A DNA stretch of 33,279 bases from Alphaproteobacteria bacterium (GTDB taxonomy: Bacteria > Pseudomonadota > Alphaproteobacteria > ATCC43930 > CGMCC-115725), in the NCBI GenBank assembly GCA_019240125.1, contig JAFAYW010000001.1, positions 1-33,279 of the forward strand, written 5' to 3'. This document shows, piece after piece, positions 1 to 8,502 of the stretch. Numbering within the stretch: position 1 is the first letter of the stretch; the number at the start of each line of letters is the position of its first letter. The position numbers were made by a program, and so were the translations under genes. Below the pieces are notes generated by a model. The model saw only the letters and a list, made by a program, of their open reading frames with translations. It did not search any database and was not told where the DNA came from.

Positions 1-1000
1 CGCCGAGCTTCAGCCGGTTGGTCGCCGAAGCAATCAGCAGCCGGCCATGCTCGTCCGAGGCGCGGTCGTAGGTGGCCGCCGGCTCGTCCCATACGGTGGG
101 CGGGCCGGAATCGAACGCCAGCGCCTTCAACCCGGCGTCGACGATCGCGCGTTCTTCGTTCGGGCGGCTCATCACCGTCGCCCAGACGAACAGGCTGGGT
201 TCGAAGGCGCGGGTCGCCTGGCCATCGCGGTCGAGATTGCGGCCGTAATCGGCATCCATGAAAATGTACGAGCCGCATTGCAGCTCGGTGTAGACACCGC
301 TCGTCGACTCGAACTCGAAGGTGCCGGTCCCGGCTCCGGTAATGTTGTCGCAGGCGATGCCGTTGGCCGACAGCAGATCGCGCGTTTCCGCCGCCTTGGC
401 AACCGCGCCCGCGATCGCCTCTCGCCGCTCGTCCCAGGTACGTAAGTGCTGAGCGGACCCATGATAGGCCTGCAATCCGGCGAAGCGCAGATGCTTGCTG
501 TCGCCGATCCGTCGCGCCAGATCGAGCGCGGCATGGCCGGGTTCGACACCGCAGCGGTTACCGCCCATGTTGATCTCGACATGCACCGGCAGTTCGACCC
601 CGGTGTCGCCAGCGGCGGTTTCCAGATCGGTAATCTGCGCCGGGTCATCGACACATACGCCGACCCGCGCCATCTGGGCCAACCCCATCAGCCGTCGCAG
701 TTTCTGACGCCCGACCACCTCGTTGGTGACGAGCACGTCGCGCACGCCGCCATGGATCATGGCTTCCGCCTCGCTGACCTTCTGGCAGCACACGCCGACC
801 GCGCCGAGCTCGATCTGCTTCAGGGCGATAACCGGGCATTTGTGCGTCTTGGCATGCGGCCGCAGACGCACACCGCTTTCCCGCACCCGGTCGGCGAGAC
901 GCCGCAGATTGCGCTCGAACACGTCGAGATCCACGATCAGCGCCGGTGTATCGACCTCATCAAGGCTCATGCCGATTTCGGCGGGCGGGCGGATCGTCAT
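1..1000 (-). CDS. PLP-dependent D-threonine aldolase / D-serine dehydratase-like enzyme (DSD1 family), C-terminus cut by window
   Basis: The minus-strand frame is open from an ATG at 1000 to the window edge, giving about 333 residues of a protein usually about 370-380 long. The N-terminal part is an alanine-racemase-like barrel; RPHAKTHKCP (residues 48-57) carries the expected PLP lysine (K51). HVEINMGGNRCG and QAYHGS further on are typical of the D-threonine aldolase / eukaryotic-type D-serine dehydratase family, which cleaves or deaminates D-hydroxy amino acids. The C-terminal domain with the metal-binding His/Cys pair lies outside the window, so activity cannot be judged. A GGGAG-type ribosome site about 9 bases before the ATG supports the start. 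The gene diverges from the substrate-binding protein gene at 1180, suggesting a shared control region at 1001-1179. Substrate (D-Thr, D-Ser or another D-3-hydroxy amino acid) is open. Confidence 0.85.
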   Translation of the reverse strand, partial: MTIRPPAEIGMSLDEVDTPALIVDLDVFERNLRRLADRVRESGVRLRPHAKTHKCPVIALKQIELGAVGVCCQKVSEAEAMIHGGVRDVLVTNEVVGRQKLRRLMGLAQMARVGVCVDDPAQITDLETAAGDTGVELPVHVEINMGGNRCGVEPGHAALDLARRIGDSKHLRFAGLQAYHGSAQHLRTWDERREAIAGAVAKAAETRDLLSANGIACDNITGAGTGTFEFESTSGVYTELQCGSYIFMDADYGRNLDRDGQATRAFEPSLFVWATVMSRPNEERAIVDAGLKALAFDSGPPTVWDEPAATYDRASDEHGRLLIASATNRLKLG

Positions 1001-1179
1001 CGTCCCGAGCTCCCTCAAAGTGGTTTCGCAGAAACTCGTGGCGTCGCTGCCGAAATGCAACCGCTCATCGAGGTTGCGGCGTATGTCCTGGGGGCGCGCG
1101 TTGCTGCGCTCCGGCGATTTCCGTAAAGTGCGGGCCGCTTCGTCCCACACGAGGCACAACAAAAATGGGGAGGAAGCGG

Positions 1180-2448
1180 ATGTCGCGCCGCTGGTCGGTT
1201 GTGTGGCGTTGTCGCGCGGTGATGCTCGCGCTGGTGGTCGTCATCGGGACGGATTTACCGGCGGGCGCGGCCGATCCGATGACGATCGGGTTTGACATAT
1301 CGTTGACCGGCGGGCTTGCGGCCAACGGCAAGGCGGCGCTGCTGGCGACGCAGATATGGGCCGAGGACATCAACGCCAAGGGCGGCCTCATCGGTCGGCC
1401 GGTCAAGCTGCTGTATTACGACGACCAGAGCAATCCCGCGCTGGTGCCGGGCATCCTCACAAAGCTGCTCGATGTCGATAAGGTCGATCTGCTGCTCGGC
1501 GGCAACGGCACCAATCTGGTCGCGCCGGGTCTGCCGCTCGCGATCGACCGCAAGCTGATGTTCCTGTCGCTGTTCGCGCTCGATGTGAACAGCGAGTTTC
1601 ATTACGACCGCTACTTCTCGATGATCCCCTCCGGTGGCGAGCACCCGAAGGAGGGCTTCCTCGCGCCATATTTCGCGCTGGCCGGACGGCTGACCCCCAA
1701 GCCCAGGACCTTGGCGCTGACAGGCGCCGACGCCGAATTCTCGAAGAATGCGATGGAGGGCACGCGCTCCCTGGCGAAGCGCGCCGGCATCGAGATCATC
1801 TATGACAAGGCATACCCGCCCGCTACGATCGATTTCACCCCCATTGCCCGCGCCATCAGCGCAGCCAATGCCGATCTCGTGGTGGTGTGCTCGTATCCGA
1901 CCGATACGGTCGGCATGATCCGCGCGGTGCACGAGGTGGGGCTGAAGGCGCGGATGTTTGGCGGCGGCATGGTCGGCTTGCAGACCACCGCCTTCAAGAC
2001 GCAGCTCGGCCCCCTGATGAACGGGATCGTCAATTACGACTTTTGGCTGCCCTGGGCGCATTTCGCGTCGGAGGAAGCCAAGTCCTTTCTCAAGACATAT
2101 CAGGCGAAGTCGCCGGAGCAGCAGATCGACCAGCTCGGCTACTACCTGCCGCCCTTCGCTTTCGCCCGAATGCAGGTTCTGCAACAGGCGGTCGAGGCGA
2201 CCAAGAGCCTCGACTCCGGACAACTCGCCGACTACCTGCGCACCCACAGCTTCGACACCGTCGTCGGCACCGTGAAGTTCGGGCCGACCGGCGAATGGGC
2301 CGAGATGCGCGTGCTCGAAGTCCAGTTCCAGGGCGTCCAGGGCAACGCAATCGATCAATTCCGTACACCGGATACCGAGGCGATCCTGTATCCTGACGCC
2401 GAAAAAACCGGGACGCTGCGAGAGCCCTACCAGGACGCGCAGCACTAG
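1180..2448 (+). CDS. ABC transporter substrate-binding protein, branched-chain amino acid/amide type
   Basis: This 422-residue periplasmic binding protein matches the Leu/Ile/Val-binding (Peripla_BP_6) pattern: after the leader the mature protein opens with MTIGFDISLTGGLAANGKAA, followed by INAKGGLIGRPVKLLYYDDQ. The start at 1180 is preferred because GGGAGGAA sits 4-5 bases upstream and it yields a good signal peptide (basic start, hydrophobic VMLALVVVIGT, cleavage near AGA-AD). An in-frame ATG at 1165 is an alternative. Family members deliver amino acids, amides or aromatic acids to an inner-membrane ABC permease. No permease or ATPase gene is next to it; the following genes are an MFS transporter and a flavin monooxygenase, so it may serve a remote permease. 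The ligand is unknown. Confidence 0.88.
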   Translation: MSRRWSVVWRCRAVMLALVVVIGTDLPAGAADPMTIGFDISLTGGLAANGKAALLATQIWAEDINAKGGLIGRPVKLLYYDDQSNPALVPGILTKLLDVDKVDLLLGGNGTNLVAPGLPLAIDRKLMFLSLFALDVNSEFHYDRYFSMIPSGGEHPKEGFLAPYFALAGRLTPKPRTLALTGADAEFSKNAMEGTRSLAKRAGIEIIYDKAYPPATIDFTPIARAISAANADLVVVCSYPTDTVGMIRAVHEVGLKARMFGGGMVGLQTTAFKTQLGPLMNGIVNYDFWLPWAHFASEEAKSFLKTYQAKSPEQQIDQLGYYLPPFAFARMQVLQQAVEATKSLDSGQLADYLRTHSFDTVVGTVKFGPTGEWAEMRVLEVQFQGVQGNAIDQFRTPDTEAILYPDAEKTGTLREPYQDAQH

Positions 2449-2507
2449 CGATCGGCGAGGTCAACGCCGACAGGACAGGCGAACAGGGAAGAAGCGGAGA
2501 CGTAACA

Positions 2508-3848
2508 ATGCCCGAAACGGCGTTTTCCGGCACTGAACACGCGCTTGAGACGCAGCGCATCGGCCCGTTGCAGATCCGCGTCGCGCTGCTCTGCGGTCTC
2601 ATCCAGACATGCGACGGTTACGATCTTAATTCGATCGCCTGGGCGGTGCCGTCGCTGATCAAGGAATGGCATCTGGCAGCGCCGGTTTTCGCGACAGCGT
2701 TTATGTGGTCGAGTATCGGGATCATGGTAGGCGCGCTCGCCGCCGGGCCGCTTGGCGATCGCTTTGGGCGCAAGCCTCTGCTGCTCACAAGCCTGACGAT
2801 TTTCGGGATCGCCTCGTTGCTCAGTACCTTCGCGGGGTCGCTCGGCGGATTGGCACTCCTGCGGTTTTTCACCGGGCTCGGGATCGGGGGTGGCTATTCC
2901 GGCTCTGCCTCGCTGACCGGAGACTATGCCCCGGCACGGCGGCGGGCGCTGATGATCATGGCCAGCTTTACCGGCGCGCCGCTCGGCGGCTTTATCGGTG
3001 GCCAGCTCGTCGCGGCTTTATTGCCGCATTTCGGCTGGCAGGTGATCTTTGTTCTTGGGGCTGCCTTTCCCCTCCTGCTGCTTCCGGTGGTTGCAGTGTG
3101 GCTTCCGGAATCGCCGCGATTTCTGTTGCGCCGCGCCACACTGCGGCCGCGTGATCGCGCGCTGCTGGCGCGGCTCGATCTCACCGCCTTCGACAAGAAC
3201 GATCATCGCCTGGACGTGGCTACCGGCAATCCCGTGGCGATGCTGTTCAGCAAAGGCTACGCGCTGCAGACCATCCTGCTGTGGACCGTCTATTTCTGCA
3301 GCCTGATGAACCTGTTTCTGTTCGCCTACTGGATGCCGACCGTTCTCAACCTGACCGGCATGTCGCCCTCGCAGGCGGTGTTTGCGTCGAGCCTGCGCGA
3401 TTGCGGCGCCCTTTTTGCGGTCTTTTACCTGGGCGTGGCGATCGACCGCTATGGGCCGGAGCGTTCGCTGGCCCTGCACTATGCGGCGGGCGCGGTGTTC
3501 ATCGCCGTGATCGCTCTGGTAGCCTTGCCATATCTGCTGCTGCTGATCGTGGCCTTCTTCGCGGGCCTCACCATTACGGGCAGCCAGACCGGCGCCAACG
3601 GTGCCTGCGGCAAGCTCTACCCCGCCCGGATGCGCACCAGCGGCATGGGCTGGGCGCTCGGCATCGGGCGCCTCGGCGGCATCGCCGCACCCGTCCTGGG
3701 CGGCTGGCTGCTCTCGCTGGGATTTGCTCCGACGCACATCTTTCTGAGTTCGTGCCTGTTCGCCTTGATCGCCGCCACCGCCACCGCCCTGCTGGCGTAT
3801 CGCGGCACACAGGCGAGCGCATTCCAGGTGGGAGAAGCGATCTCATGA
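2508..3848 (+). CDS. MFS transporter, aromatic acid:H+ symporter (AAHS)-like
   Basis: The 446-residue protein has the 12-helix MFS layout. The helix 1 motif DGYDLNSIAWAVP closely follows the DGYD signature of AAHS permeases (the PcaK/BenK type), and the loop 2-3 MFS motif appears as GDRFGRKPLL. A late loop NGACGKLYPARMRTSGMGWA fits the same family. Such permeases import benzoate-, hydroxybenzoate- or related acids with protons across the inner membrane. GGAG about 9 bases upstream supports the ATG. Its stop overlaps the start of the flavin monooxygenase gene (ATGA), so the two are probably co-translated, suggesting that the imported compound is a substrate of that enzyme. The actual substrate is inferred only at the class level. 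Confidence 0.88.
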   Translation: MPETAFSGTEHALETQRIGPLQIRVALLCGLIQTCDGYDLNSIAWAVPSLIKEWHLAAPVFATAFMWSSIGIMVGALAAGPLGDRFGRKPLLLTSLTIFGIASLLSTFAGSLGGLALLRFFTGLGIGGGYSGSASLTGDYAPARRRALMIMASFTGAPLGGFIGGQLVAALLPHFGWQVIFVLGAAFPLLLLPVVAVWLPESPRFLLRRATLRPRDRALLARLDLTAFDKNDHRLDVATGNPVAMLFSKGYALQTILLWTVYFCSLMNLFLFAYWMPTVLNLTGMSPSQAVFASSLRDCGALFAVFYLGVAIDRYGPERSLALHYAAGAVFIAVIALVALPYLLLLIVAFFAGLTITGSQTGANGACGKLYPARMRTSGMGWALGIGRLGGIAAPVLGGWLLSLGFAPTHIFLSSCLFALIAATATALLAYRGTQASAFQVGEAIS

Positions 3849-5050
3849 AAGTTTTTGTCTTCGATCTGCTGGCCTACGGCGCCAATCTCGATCACCTGAA
3901 ACAGGGCGCTCCAGAACTTCCCTATCCACTGGCGAAACGGCATTTCGACGCCGGCACGGCAATGCGCACCTATGAGGAGCATCTTGAGGCCTGGGAGGCG
4001 CTCGATCGCTGCGGCTTTGACGGTGTCGGGTTCAACGAGCATCACTGCTCGCCCTATGGGCTGATGAACAGTCCCAATCTGATGGCGGCGGCAGCGGCGC
4101 AGCGCACCAAGAACCTGAAACTGCTGATCTATGGCAATCTGCTGCCGTTGCACGAGCCGCTGCGCCTCGCCGAGGAACTGGCGATGATCGACTGCATGTC
4201 GAAAGGCCGGCTGATTTCCGGCTTTGCGCGCGGCATTCCGCGCGAATACCAGGTGCACAATGTGCCATTGGCGGATTCGCGGGCACGCTTTGAGGAAGCC
4301 TACGACATTATCGTCAAGGCGTGGACCGAGGAGGTGTTTTCCTACGAAGGCCGCTTCTGGTCGTACAAGGACGTCGCGATGTGGCCGCGCCCGGTGCAGC
4401 AGCCGTTACCGCCGATCTGGGTGCCTGTCGTCGGCAGCAAGGAGTCGATCGAGTTCGCTGGGAAGCACAATCTGCCGATCACCCCAGGCCTTGGCCGGGC
4501 GGCCGGTCTGCGCGACGACATAATCGGTTACTATGCCAAGTGTCTAAGCGATGCGGGCCACCGCATCACGCCGGACCATCTGTCGCTCGGCATCACCGCC
4601 TATGTCGCCGATTCGAAAGCGCAGGCATTGCGCGAATACGGGCCGCACATCCTCTACTTCAACCAGACGCTGTTCAGCCACGGCAATTTCACCGAAACCG
4701 AGATGCAGCGGCAGACCGGCTACTCCAGCCAGGCCTCGACCGATTATGTGCGTCCGGAGAACCTGCGCGCCGCCGCCAATCTACGCTCGGAATTCCGCAA
4801 CCTGACGATGGCGCAATTGCAGGAGCAGGCCGAGCACATGCCGCTGGGCACCGCCGACGAGGTCGCTGAGCGCATTATCGAGGCTGCCGAAAGCGCCGGA
4901 GCCAATCAGGTGCAACTGGCGCTCAACCGTGGAGCGTTGCCGCACGAGCTGTTCATGGCGCAGATCGAGCGCTTCGCCCGCGAGGTGCTGCCGCGCCTGC
5001 AGGCATACGAGGTCAAACGCGTCCCTGCCGCCGAGGCGGCGATGGTCTAG
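3845..5050 (+). CDS. LLM-class flavin-dependent oxidoreductase (bacterial luciferase-like)
   Basis: The 401-residue protein shows the luciferase-like (beta/alpha)8 pattern: GFDGVGFNEHHCSPYGLMNS near residues 58-77, then RLAEELAMIDCMSKGRLISG and FARGIPREY, which are typical of F420/FMN-dependent monooxygenases. Such enzymes use reduced flavin supplied by a separate reductase, and no reductase gene is adjacent. The ATG at 3845 overlaps the stop of the upstream transporter gene as ATGA. The open frame runs further upstream, but that stretch lies inside the transporter coding sequence. Context suggests oxidation of a compound brought in by the preceding transporters; the substrate is unknown. Confidence 0.9.
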   Translation: MKVFVFDLLAYGANLDHLKQGAPELPYPLAKRHFDAGTAMRTYEEHLEAWEALDRCGFDGVGFNEHHCSPYGLMNSPNLMAAAAAQRTKNLKLLIYGNLLPLHEPLRLAEELAMIDCMSKGRLISGFARGIPREYQVHNVPLADSRARFEEAYDIIVKAWTEEVFSYEGRFWSYKDVAMWPRPVQQPLPPIWVPVVGSKESIEFAGKHNLPITPGLGRAAGLRDDIIGYYAKCLSDAGHRITPDHLSLGITAYVADSKAQALREYGPHILYFNQTLFSHGNFTETEMQRQTGYSSQASTDYVRPENLRAAANLRSEFRNLTMAQLQEQAEHMPLGTADEVAERIIEAAESAGANQVQLALNRGALPHELFMAQIERFAREVLPRLQAYEVKRVPAAEAAMV

Positions 5051-5136
5051 ACCCGAGAGCAACATCAAGCTCGTGCAGGTTGAGAGACGGAACGGGCTTA
5101 GCAGCGTTTAAGCCTCGTCAACCGTAACGGAACGCA

Positions 5137-5778
5137 ATGCCCAATCTGCTGCAAGCGCTGATGCCTAAGGAGACCCGCTTCTTCGATCTGTTCACTGCGC
5201 ATTCGCGGATTGTCTTCGCCGGCGCGGAAGAGCTGCGGCGGATGCTCGATGGCGGCGAACACGTGCCACGGTGCTGCCAGGCCATCGTTGAACACGAGGC
5301 GGCGGCCGACGCGATCACGCGAGATGTGTTGCAATCGCGCCGGACCTTCATCACGCCGTTCGACCGCGGCGATATCAAAGACCTGATTACGGCGATGGAC
5401 GACGCCATCGACTCGATGCAACAAGCCGCCAAAGCCATCACCCTGTTCGATCTGCGCGAGTTCGAGCCGCATATGCAGGCGATGGGTGATGCCGTGCTGC
5501 AATGTGCCGGGCTGTTGCAGAACGCGGTGCCGCTCCTGCGCAACATTGCCGCCGAGGCGAGCCAACTCGCCGCGATCTGCGAGCAGATTACGGATATCGA
5601 AGGCCGTGCCGACGACATCCATAATGAAGGGCTGCGCAAACTCCTGCAGCTCCACCGCAAGGACGATCCGATGGCCTTCATCACCGGGCAGGAGATCTAC
5701 AATCACCTGGAGGCGGTGGTGGATCGTTTCGACGATGTCGGAAACGAGATCCAGAGCATCGTCCTCGAGCAAGTCTGA
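5137..5778 (+). CDS. DUF47 family (PhoU-like) regulator of the adjacent phosphate transporter
   Basis: This 213-residue, almost fully helical protein begins MPNLLQALMPKETRFFDLF, the usual opening of DUF47 proteins, and contains repeated acidic/helical segments (AAADAITRDVLQ, ITDIEGRADDIHNEGLRKLL) of the PhoU-like fold. DUF47 proteins are commonly encoded directly before PiT phosphate transporters, as here: the pit gene begins 20 bases after the stop. They are thought to modulate Pit activity or bind metal/phosphate at the membrane. No strong ribosome site is visible before the ATG (ACGGAACGCA only), and no Pho box was found upstream, in contrast to pstS. Confidence 0.88.
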   Translation: MPNLLQALMPKETRFFDLFTAHSRIVFAGAEELRRMLDGGEHVPRCCQAIVEHEAAADAITRDVLQSRRTFITPFDRGDIKDLITAMDDAIDSMQQAAKAITLFDLREFEPHMQAMGDAVLQCAGLLQNAVPLLRNIAAEASQLAAICEQITDIEGRADDIHNEGLRKLLQLHRKDDPMAFITGQEIYNHLEAVVDRFDDVGNEIQSIVLEQV

Positions 5779-5798
5779 GCGACAGCGCCGCAAATCGG

Positions 5799-6803
5799 AT
5801 GAGCGAGACTGCGTTGAGCGTGCCGGTGCTGGCCGCGCTGGTGGCGATCGCGCTGCTGTTCGATTTTCTCAACGGACTGCACGACGCCGCGAACTCGATC
5901 GCCACCGTCGTCTCGACCCGCGTGCTGCGCCCCTCTACCGCGGTGTTCTGGGCCGCGTTTTTCAACTTCGCGGCGATCGCGGTGTTCGGGCTGCACGTGG
6001 CGCAGACCCTCGGCACCGGCATCATTGATGCCAGCATCGTCGACGCTCGCGTGATCTTCGGCGCCCTGCTCGGGGCGATCGCGTGGAATGTGACAAGCTG
6101 GGTGATGGCGTTTCCGACGAGCAGCTCACATGCGCTGATCGGAGGGCTGCTGGGAGCCGGCGTCGCAAAGGGCGGCGTCGGCTCGGTGGTCTGGCTTGGC
6201 GTCACCAAGACGGCACTCGGCATCGTCCTGGCGCCGTTATGTGGTTTTGCGTTGACGGTGGTTTTATATATCGCGGTGTCATGGATGGCCGCGCGGTCGC
6301 TGCCTTTTGCCGTGGACCGGCTGTTCCGCCACCTCCAGCTGATCTCGGCGTCGCTGTACTCGCTGGGGCATGGCGGTAACGATGCGCAGAAGACCATGGG
6401 GGTCATCGCTATCCTGCTGTACTCCAGCGGCCACCTCCAAGGCGGCTTCCATGTGCCATGGTGGGTGATCCTCGCCTGTCAGGCGGCCATGGCGCTCGGG
6501 ACGATGTCGGGCGGGTGGCGGATTGTGCGAACCATGGGCACACGCATCACTCATCTCAATCCGATGCAAGGCTGCTGCGCCGAGTCGGGGGGCGCCGCGA
6601 CGCTGTTCGCCGCGACGTTTCTGGGGGTGCCGGTTTCGACAACGCACACCATAACCGGGGGCATTGTCGGGGTGGGCTCGGTGCGGCGTCTCTCCGCGGT
6701 ACGGTGGGGGCTGGCGCGGGACATTGTGATTGCCTGGGTCGTCACGATCCCGGCCGCCGGTGTTGTCGCGGCCGCCTTCTATTGGCTTTCCGGGCTGGCC
6801 TGA
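5799..6803 (+). CDS. pit: Inorganic phosphate transporter, PiT family
   Basis: This 334-residue membrane protein carries the two inverted PiT signatures: FLNGLHDAANSIATVVSTRV near residues 24-43 and a second copy, HGGNDAQKTMGVIAI, near residues 190-205. It also has the late GVPVSTTHTITGGIVGVGSV motif. PiT proteins are low-affinity metal-phosphate:H+ (or Na+) symporters of the inner membrane. The length is at the short, compact end of the bacterial family (those lacking the large cytoplasmic loop). It is paired with the DUF47 gene just upstream and is probably expressed with it. Together with the Pst system at 17240-21089 the genome has both constitutive-type and starvation-type phosphate uptake. 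Confidence 0.93.
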   Translation: MSETALSVPVLAALVAIALLFDFLNGLHDAANSIATVVSTRVLRPSTAVFWAAFFNFAAIAVFGLHVAQTLGTGIIDASIVDARVIFGALLGAIAWNVTSWVMAFPTSSSHALIGGLLGAGVAKGGVGSVVWLGVTKTALGIVLAPLCGFALTVVLYIAVSWMAARSLPFAVDRLFRHLQLISASLYSLGHGGNDAQKTMGVIAILLYSSGHLQGGFHVPWWVILACQAAMALGTMSGGWRIVRTMGTRITHLNPMQGCCAESGGAATLFAATFLGVPVSTTHTITGGIVGVGSVRRLSAVRWGLARDIVIAWVVTIPAAGVVAAAFYWLSGLA

Positions 6804-6892
6804 GCGCGCAGGCCCAGCGCACCACAGTGGGCTTCTCGGCGCCGCCTCGGCTAAGATGGCCCGATCTGCGTAGCAAAGAGGAGATGATGCCG

Positions 6893-7333
6893 ATGAGCGC
6901 AGTAAGTCTGACGCAGGCCGCGACGATCGTGGACAAGGCCCTGGCGAAGGGCCGCGAGCTGCGGCTGCACCCGCTGACCGTCGTGGTTCTCGATGCCGGC
7001 GGGCACATGGTCGCGATGAAGCGCGAAGACCATTCGGGGATTCTGCGGGTCGAGATCGCAACCGGCAAGGCTTGGGGAACGCTCGGCATGGGATTTGGCG
7101 GCCGCGAGTTTGCGCGCCGGGCGCAGACCGGCGCTGTGTTCCTGCAGGCGCTGATGGCGGCCTCGGGCGGCCGTATCGTGCCGGCTCCAGGCGGCGTGCT
7201 GATTCGCGATCAGGCCGGCGAAATCATTGGCGCGGTGGGGATCAGCGGCGACACCTCGGATAAGGACGAAATCTGCGCCGTGACGGGCATTACGGCCGCC
7301 GGGCTGCGACCGGATACCGGCGACCCAGCCTGA
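6893..7333 (+). CDS. GlcG/HbpS family heme-binding-like protein (DUF336)
   Basis: The protein of about 146 residues shows the GlcG/HbpS core: SLTQAATIVDKALAKG at the N-terminus, then LTVVVLDAGGHMVAMKREDH, and GGVLIRDQAGEIIGAVGISG followed by a DKDE segment. Members are small cytosolic or exported proteins; some (HbpS) bind heme, while others are accessory proteins of unknown role near catabolic genes. Three in-frame ATGs occur at 6884, 6887 and 6893. The last is preferred because GAGGAG at 6878-6883 is then 9 bases away, whereas the others lie too close. No signal peptide is seen. It follows the phosphate transporter gene by 89 bases and ends 10 bases from the convergent gene at 7343. Function here is unknown. 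Confidence 0.82.
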   Translation: MSAVSLTQAATIVDKALAKGRELRLHPLTVVVLDAGGHMVAMKREDHSGILRVEIATGKAWGTLGMGFGGREFARRAQTGAVFLQALMAASGGRIVPAPGGVLIRDQAGEIIGAVGISGDTSDKDEICAVTGITAAGLRPDTGDPA

Positions 7334-7342
7334 GGCGCTGAC

Positions 7343-7900
7343 CTAAGGTGTGGCGTTTGCTTCCTGGTAGACGGGGAGCGGCCCGCCGGCGAGCACGCGT
7401 GCCGCATCGCCGGGTGACAGGCGGATATACTGGCCGGTGAGGCCGTCCAGTTGCACGACGCCACCCCCAGCCATCATGCGGTAGGGCTGATAGCTGGCGA
7501 CGGGCGGCAATGTCGGCAGGCCGGCGGTTTCGCCATAGACGCCGCTGACCGGAGGCGCCTGGAAATGCTGCACGACCGCTCGGTCGTAACCGGGATTATA
7601 GGGGCTGGGCAGCCAATTATTGTAGACCATCAGCGGTGGAGGTGGCGCTGGCAGCATGACAATGGGCCGGAAGGGCTGGCGATATCGGCGAACCACCCGG
7701 CGCACGATCCGGCGGTGCGGCCGTGCGACAGGTACCGATCGTCGCCGGTCGCGCGCAACCTCAGGATGGGCGGTTGGTGAATCACATGCTTGCAGCTGAT
7801 GGCGAGGAGGTGCGGCTCCCGGTAGGTCGGCCGCGCGGCTGCTGCCGGTCAGAGCGGCGGCAAAAATCAACGCTCCCGCGATTGCCACTACTACTCGCAT
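7343..7900 (-). CDS. Exported protein of unknown function, Pro/Arg-rich middle
   Basis: I do not recognise this 185-residue protein. It starts with a clear Sec signal peptide (hydrophobic core VAIAGALIFAAALTG, likely cleavage after SRA). A basic, proline-rich stretch follows (residues about 45-90, with RRIVRRVVRRYRQPFRP and PAPPPP). The C-terminal third is more regular (VVQLDGLTGQYIRLSPGDAA). GGAGACCAGG just before the ATG is a good ribosome site. The basic mature region could bind the outer membrane, peptidoglycan or a polyanion, but this is conjecture. It is convergent with the GlcG-like gene and lies 103 bases downstream of another exported protein gene on the same strand. Confidence 0.7.
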   Translation of the reverse strand: MRVVVAIAGALIFAAALTGSSRAADLPGAAPPRHQLQACDSPTAHPEVARDRRRSVPVARPHRRIVRRVVRRYRQPFRPIVMLPAPPPPLMVYNNWLPSPYNPGYDRAVVQHFQAPPVSGVYGETAGLPTLPPVASYQPYRMMAGGGVVQLDGLTGQYIRLSPGDAARVLAGGPLPVYQEANATP

Positions 7901-8003
7901 CCTGGTCTCCGCACTTACGCTTCGAGGCTTGCAACGCTCGATAGCGCAAAAGATGCCGTTATTCGCGCGAAATCAAGCAGAGCCGGTGATTTCGGACTGT
8001 ATT

Positions 8004-8465
8004 TCAGGCGCGGCGGCGGCGCATCCGGGCGCGCGCGACACGGAAACCCACTGCCAGTGCCAACAGGAGCACCAGCCCGCCTATCAGCCAGGCTGTCGAA
8101 ATCTTCTCCGCCGCCGTCGGGGCTCCGCCTACCTTGATCGAAACGCGGGCGATCTCGCCGCCGACATGGGCCTCGGCGCGCCAGAAGCCGTTGATATCGG
8201 CAGAAAACTCGAACTTGCCCTGGCTGTCGGTGTGCCCGGTGGCGCTGGGCTTGTCAGGCACCTCGGGCGAATACACCTGCACTTCGGCGTCGGCCATCGG
8301 CTTGCCGTCGGCGGTGGCGAACTGCACCGTCACCTCATGCTGCGCGAAGAGATCGAGAGCCTGCGCCGGTCTCGCGCTTGCAAGAAGCCCGACGGCGATC
8401 AGCGTGACGAGCGCAATGAACGCGGCGGCTTGGCTGCGGGCAGTAGAACGGACACTCTGCGGCAT
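8004..8465 (-). CDS. Exported single-pass protein with carboxypeptidase-regulatory-like (Ig-fold) domain
   Basis: The predicted protein (about 153 residues) has an N-terminal signal peptide (AAAFIALVTLIAVGLLASA, cleavage near AQA-LD). A periplasmic beta domain follows, with the pattern HEVTVQFATADGKPMADAEV ... GHTDSQGKFEFSADINGFW, and then one C-terminal transmembrane helix (TAWLIGGLVLLLALAVGF) with an Arg-rich tail. The domain order (leader, Ig-like domain, C-terminal anchor) resembles NikL-type accessory proteins of nickel/cobalt uptake systems and other DUF4198-like proteins, but no ECF/Nik genes are nearby, so that is only a shape comparison. Start choice is uncertain: ATGs at 8477, 8468 and 8465 are in frame, and GGAAG is best spaced for 8465. 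It diverges from the ketopantoate-reductase-like gene at 8503 with under 40 bases between them. Confidence 0.72.
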   Translation of the reverse strand: MPQSVRSTARSQAAAFIALVTLIAVGLLASARPAQALDLFAQHEVTVQFATADGKPMADAEVQVYSPEVPDKPSATGHTDSQGKFEFSADINGFWRAEAHVGGEIARVSIKVGGAPTAAEKISTAWLIGGLVLLLALAVGFRVARARMRRRRA

Positions 8466-8502
8466 CATCACTTCCATGTCGGGACGATAGGGGACGCGAA
8501 CA

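Noticed and set aside
1255..2445. 396-residue minus-strand open frame
   Set aside because: Antisense to the substrate-binding protein gene, which has a signal peptide and family motifs.
3281..3844. Upstream extension of the flavin monooxygenase frame
   Set aside because: It lies inside the MFS coding sequence and its translation is low-quality Arg/Ala-rich; the ATG at 3845 gives the family N-terminus.
5091..5108. GGAAC...CGTT near the DUF47 gene as an EcfG promoter
   Set aside because: Spacer is 11 bases rather than 16-17.
6804..6840. Possible terminator after the phosphate transporter gene (GCCCA...TGGGC)
   Set aside because: Only a 5-bp stem with an 11-base loop and no T run.
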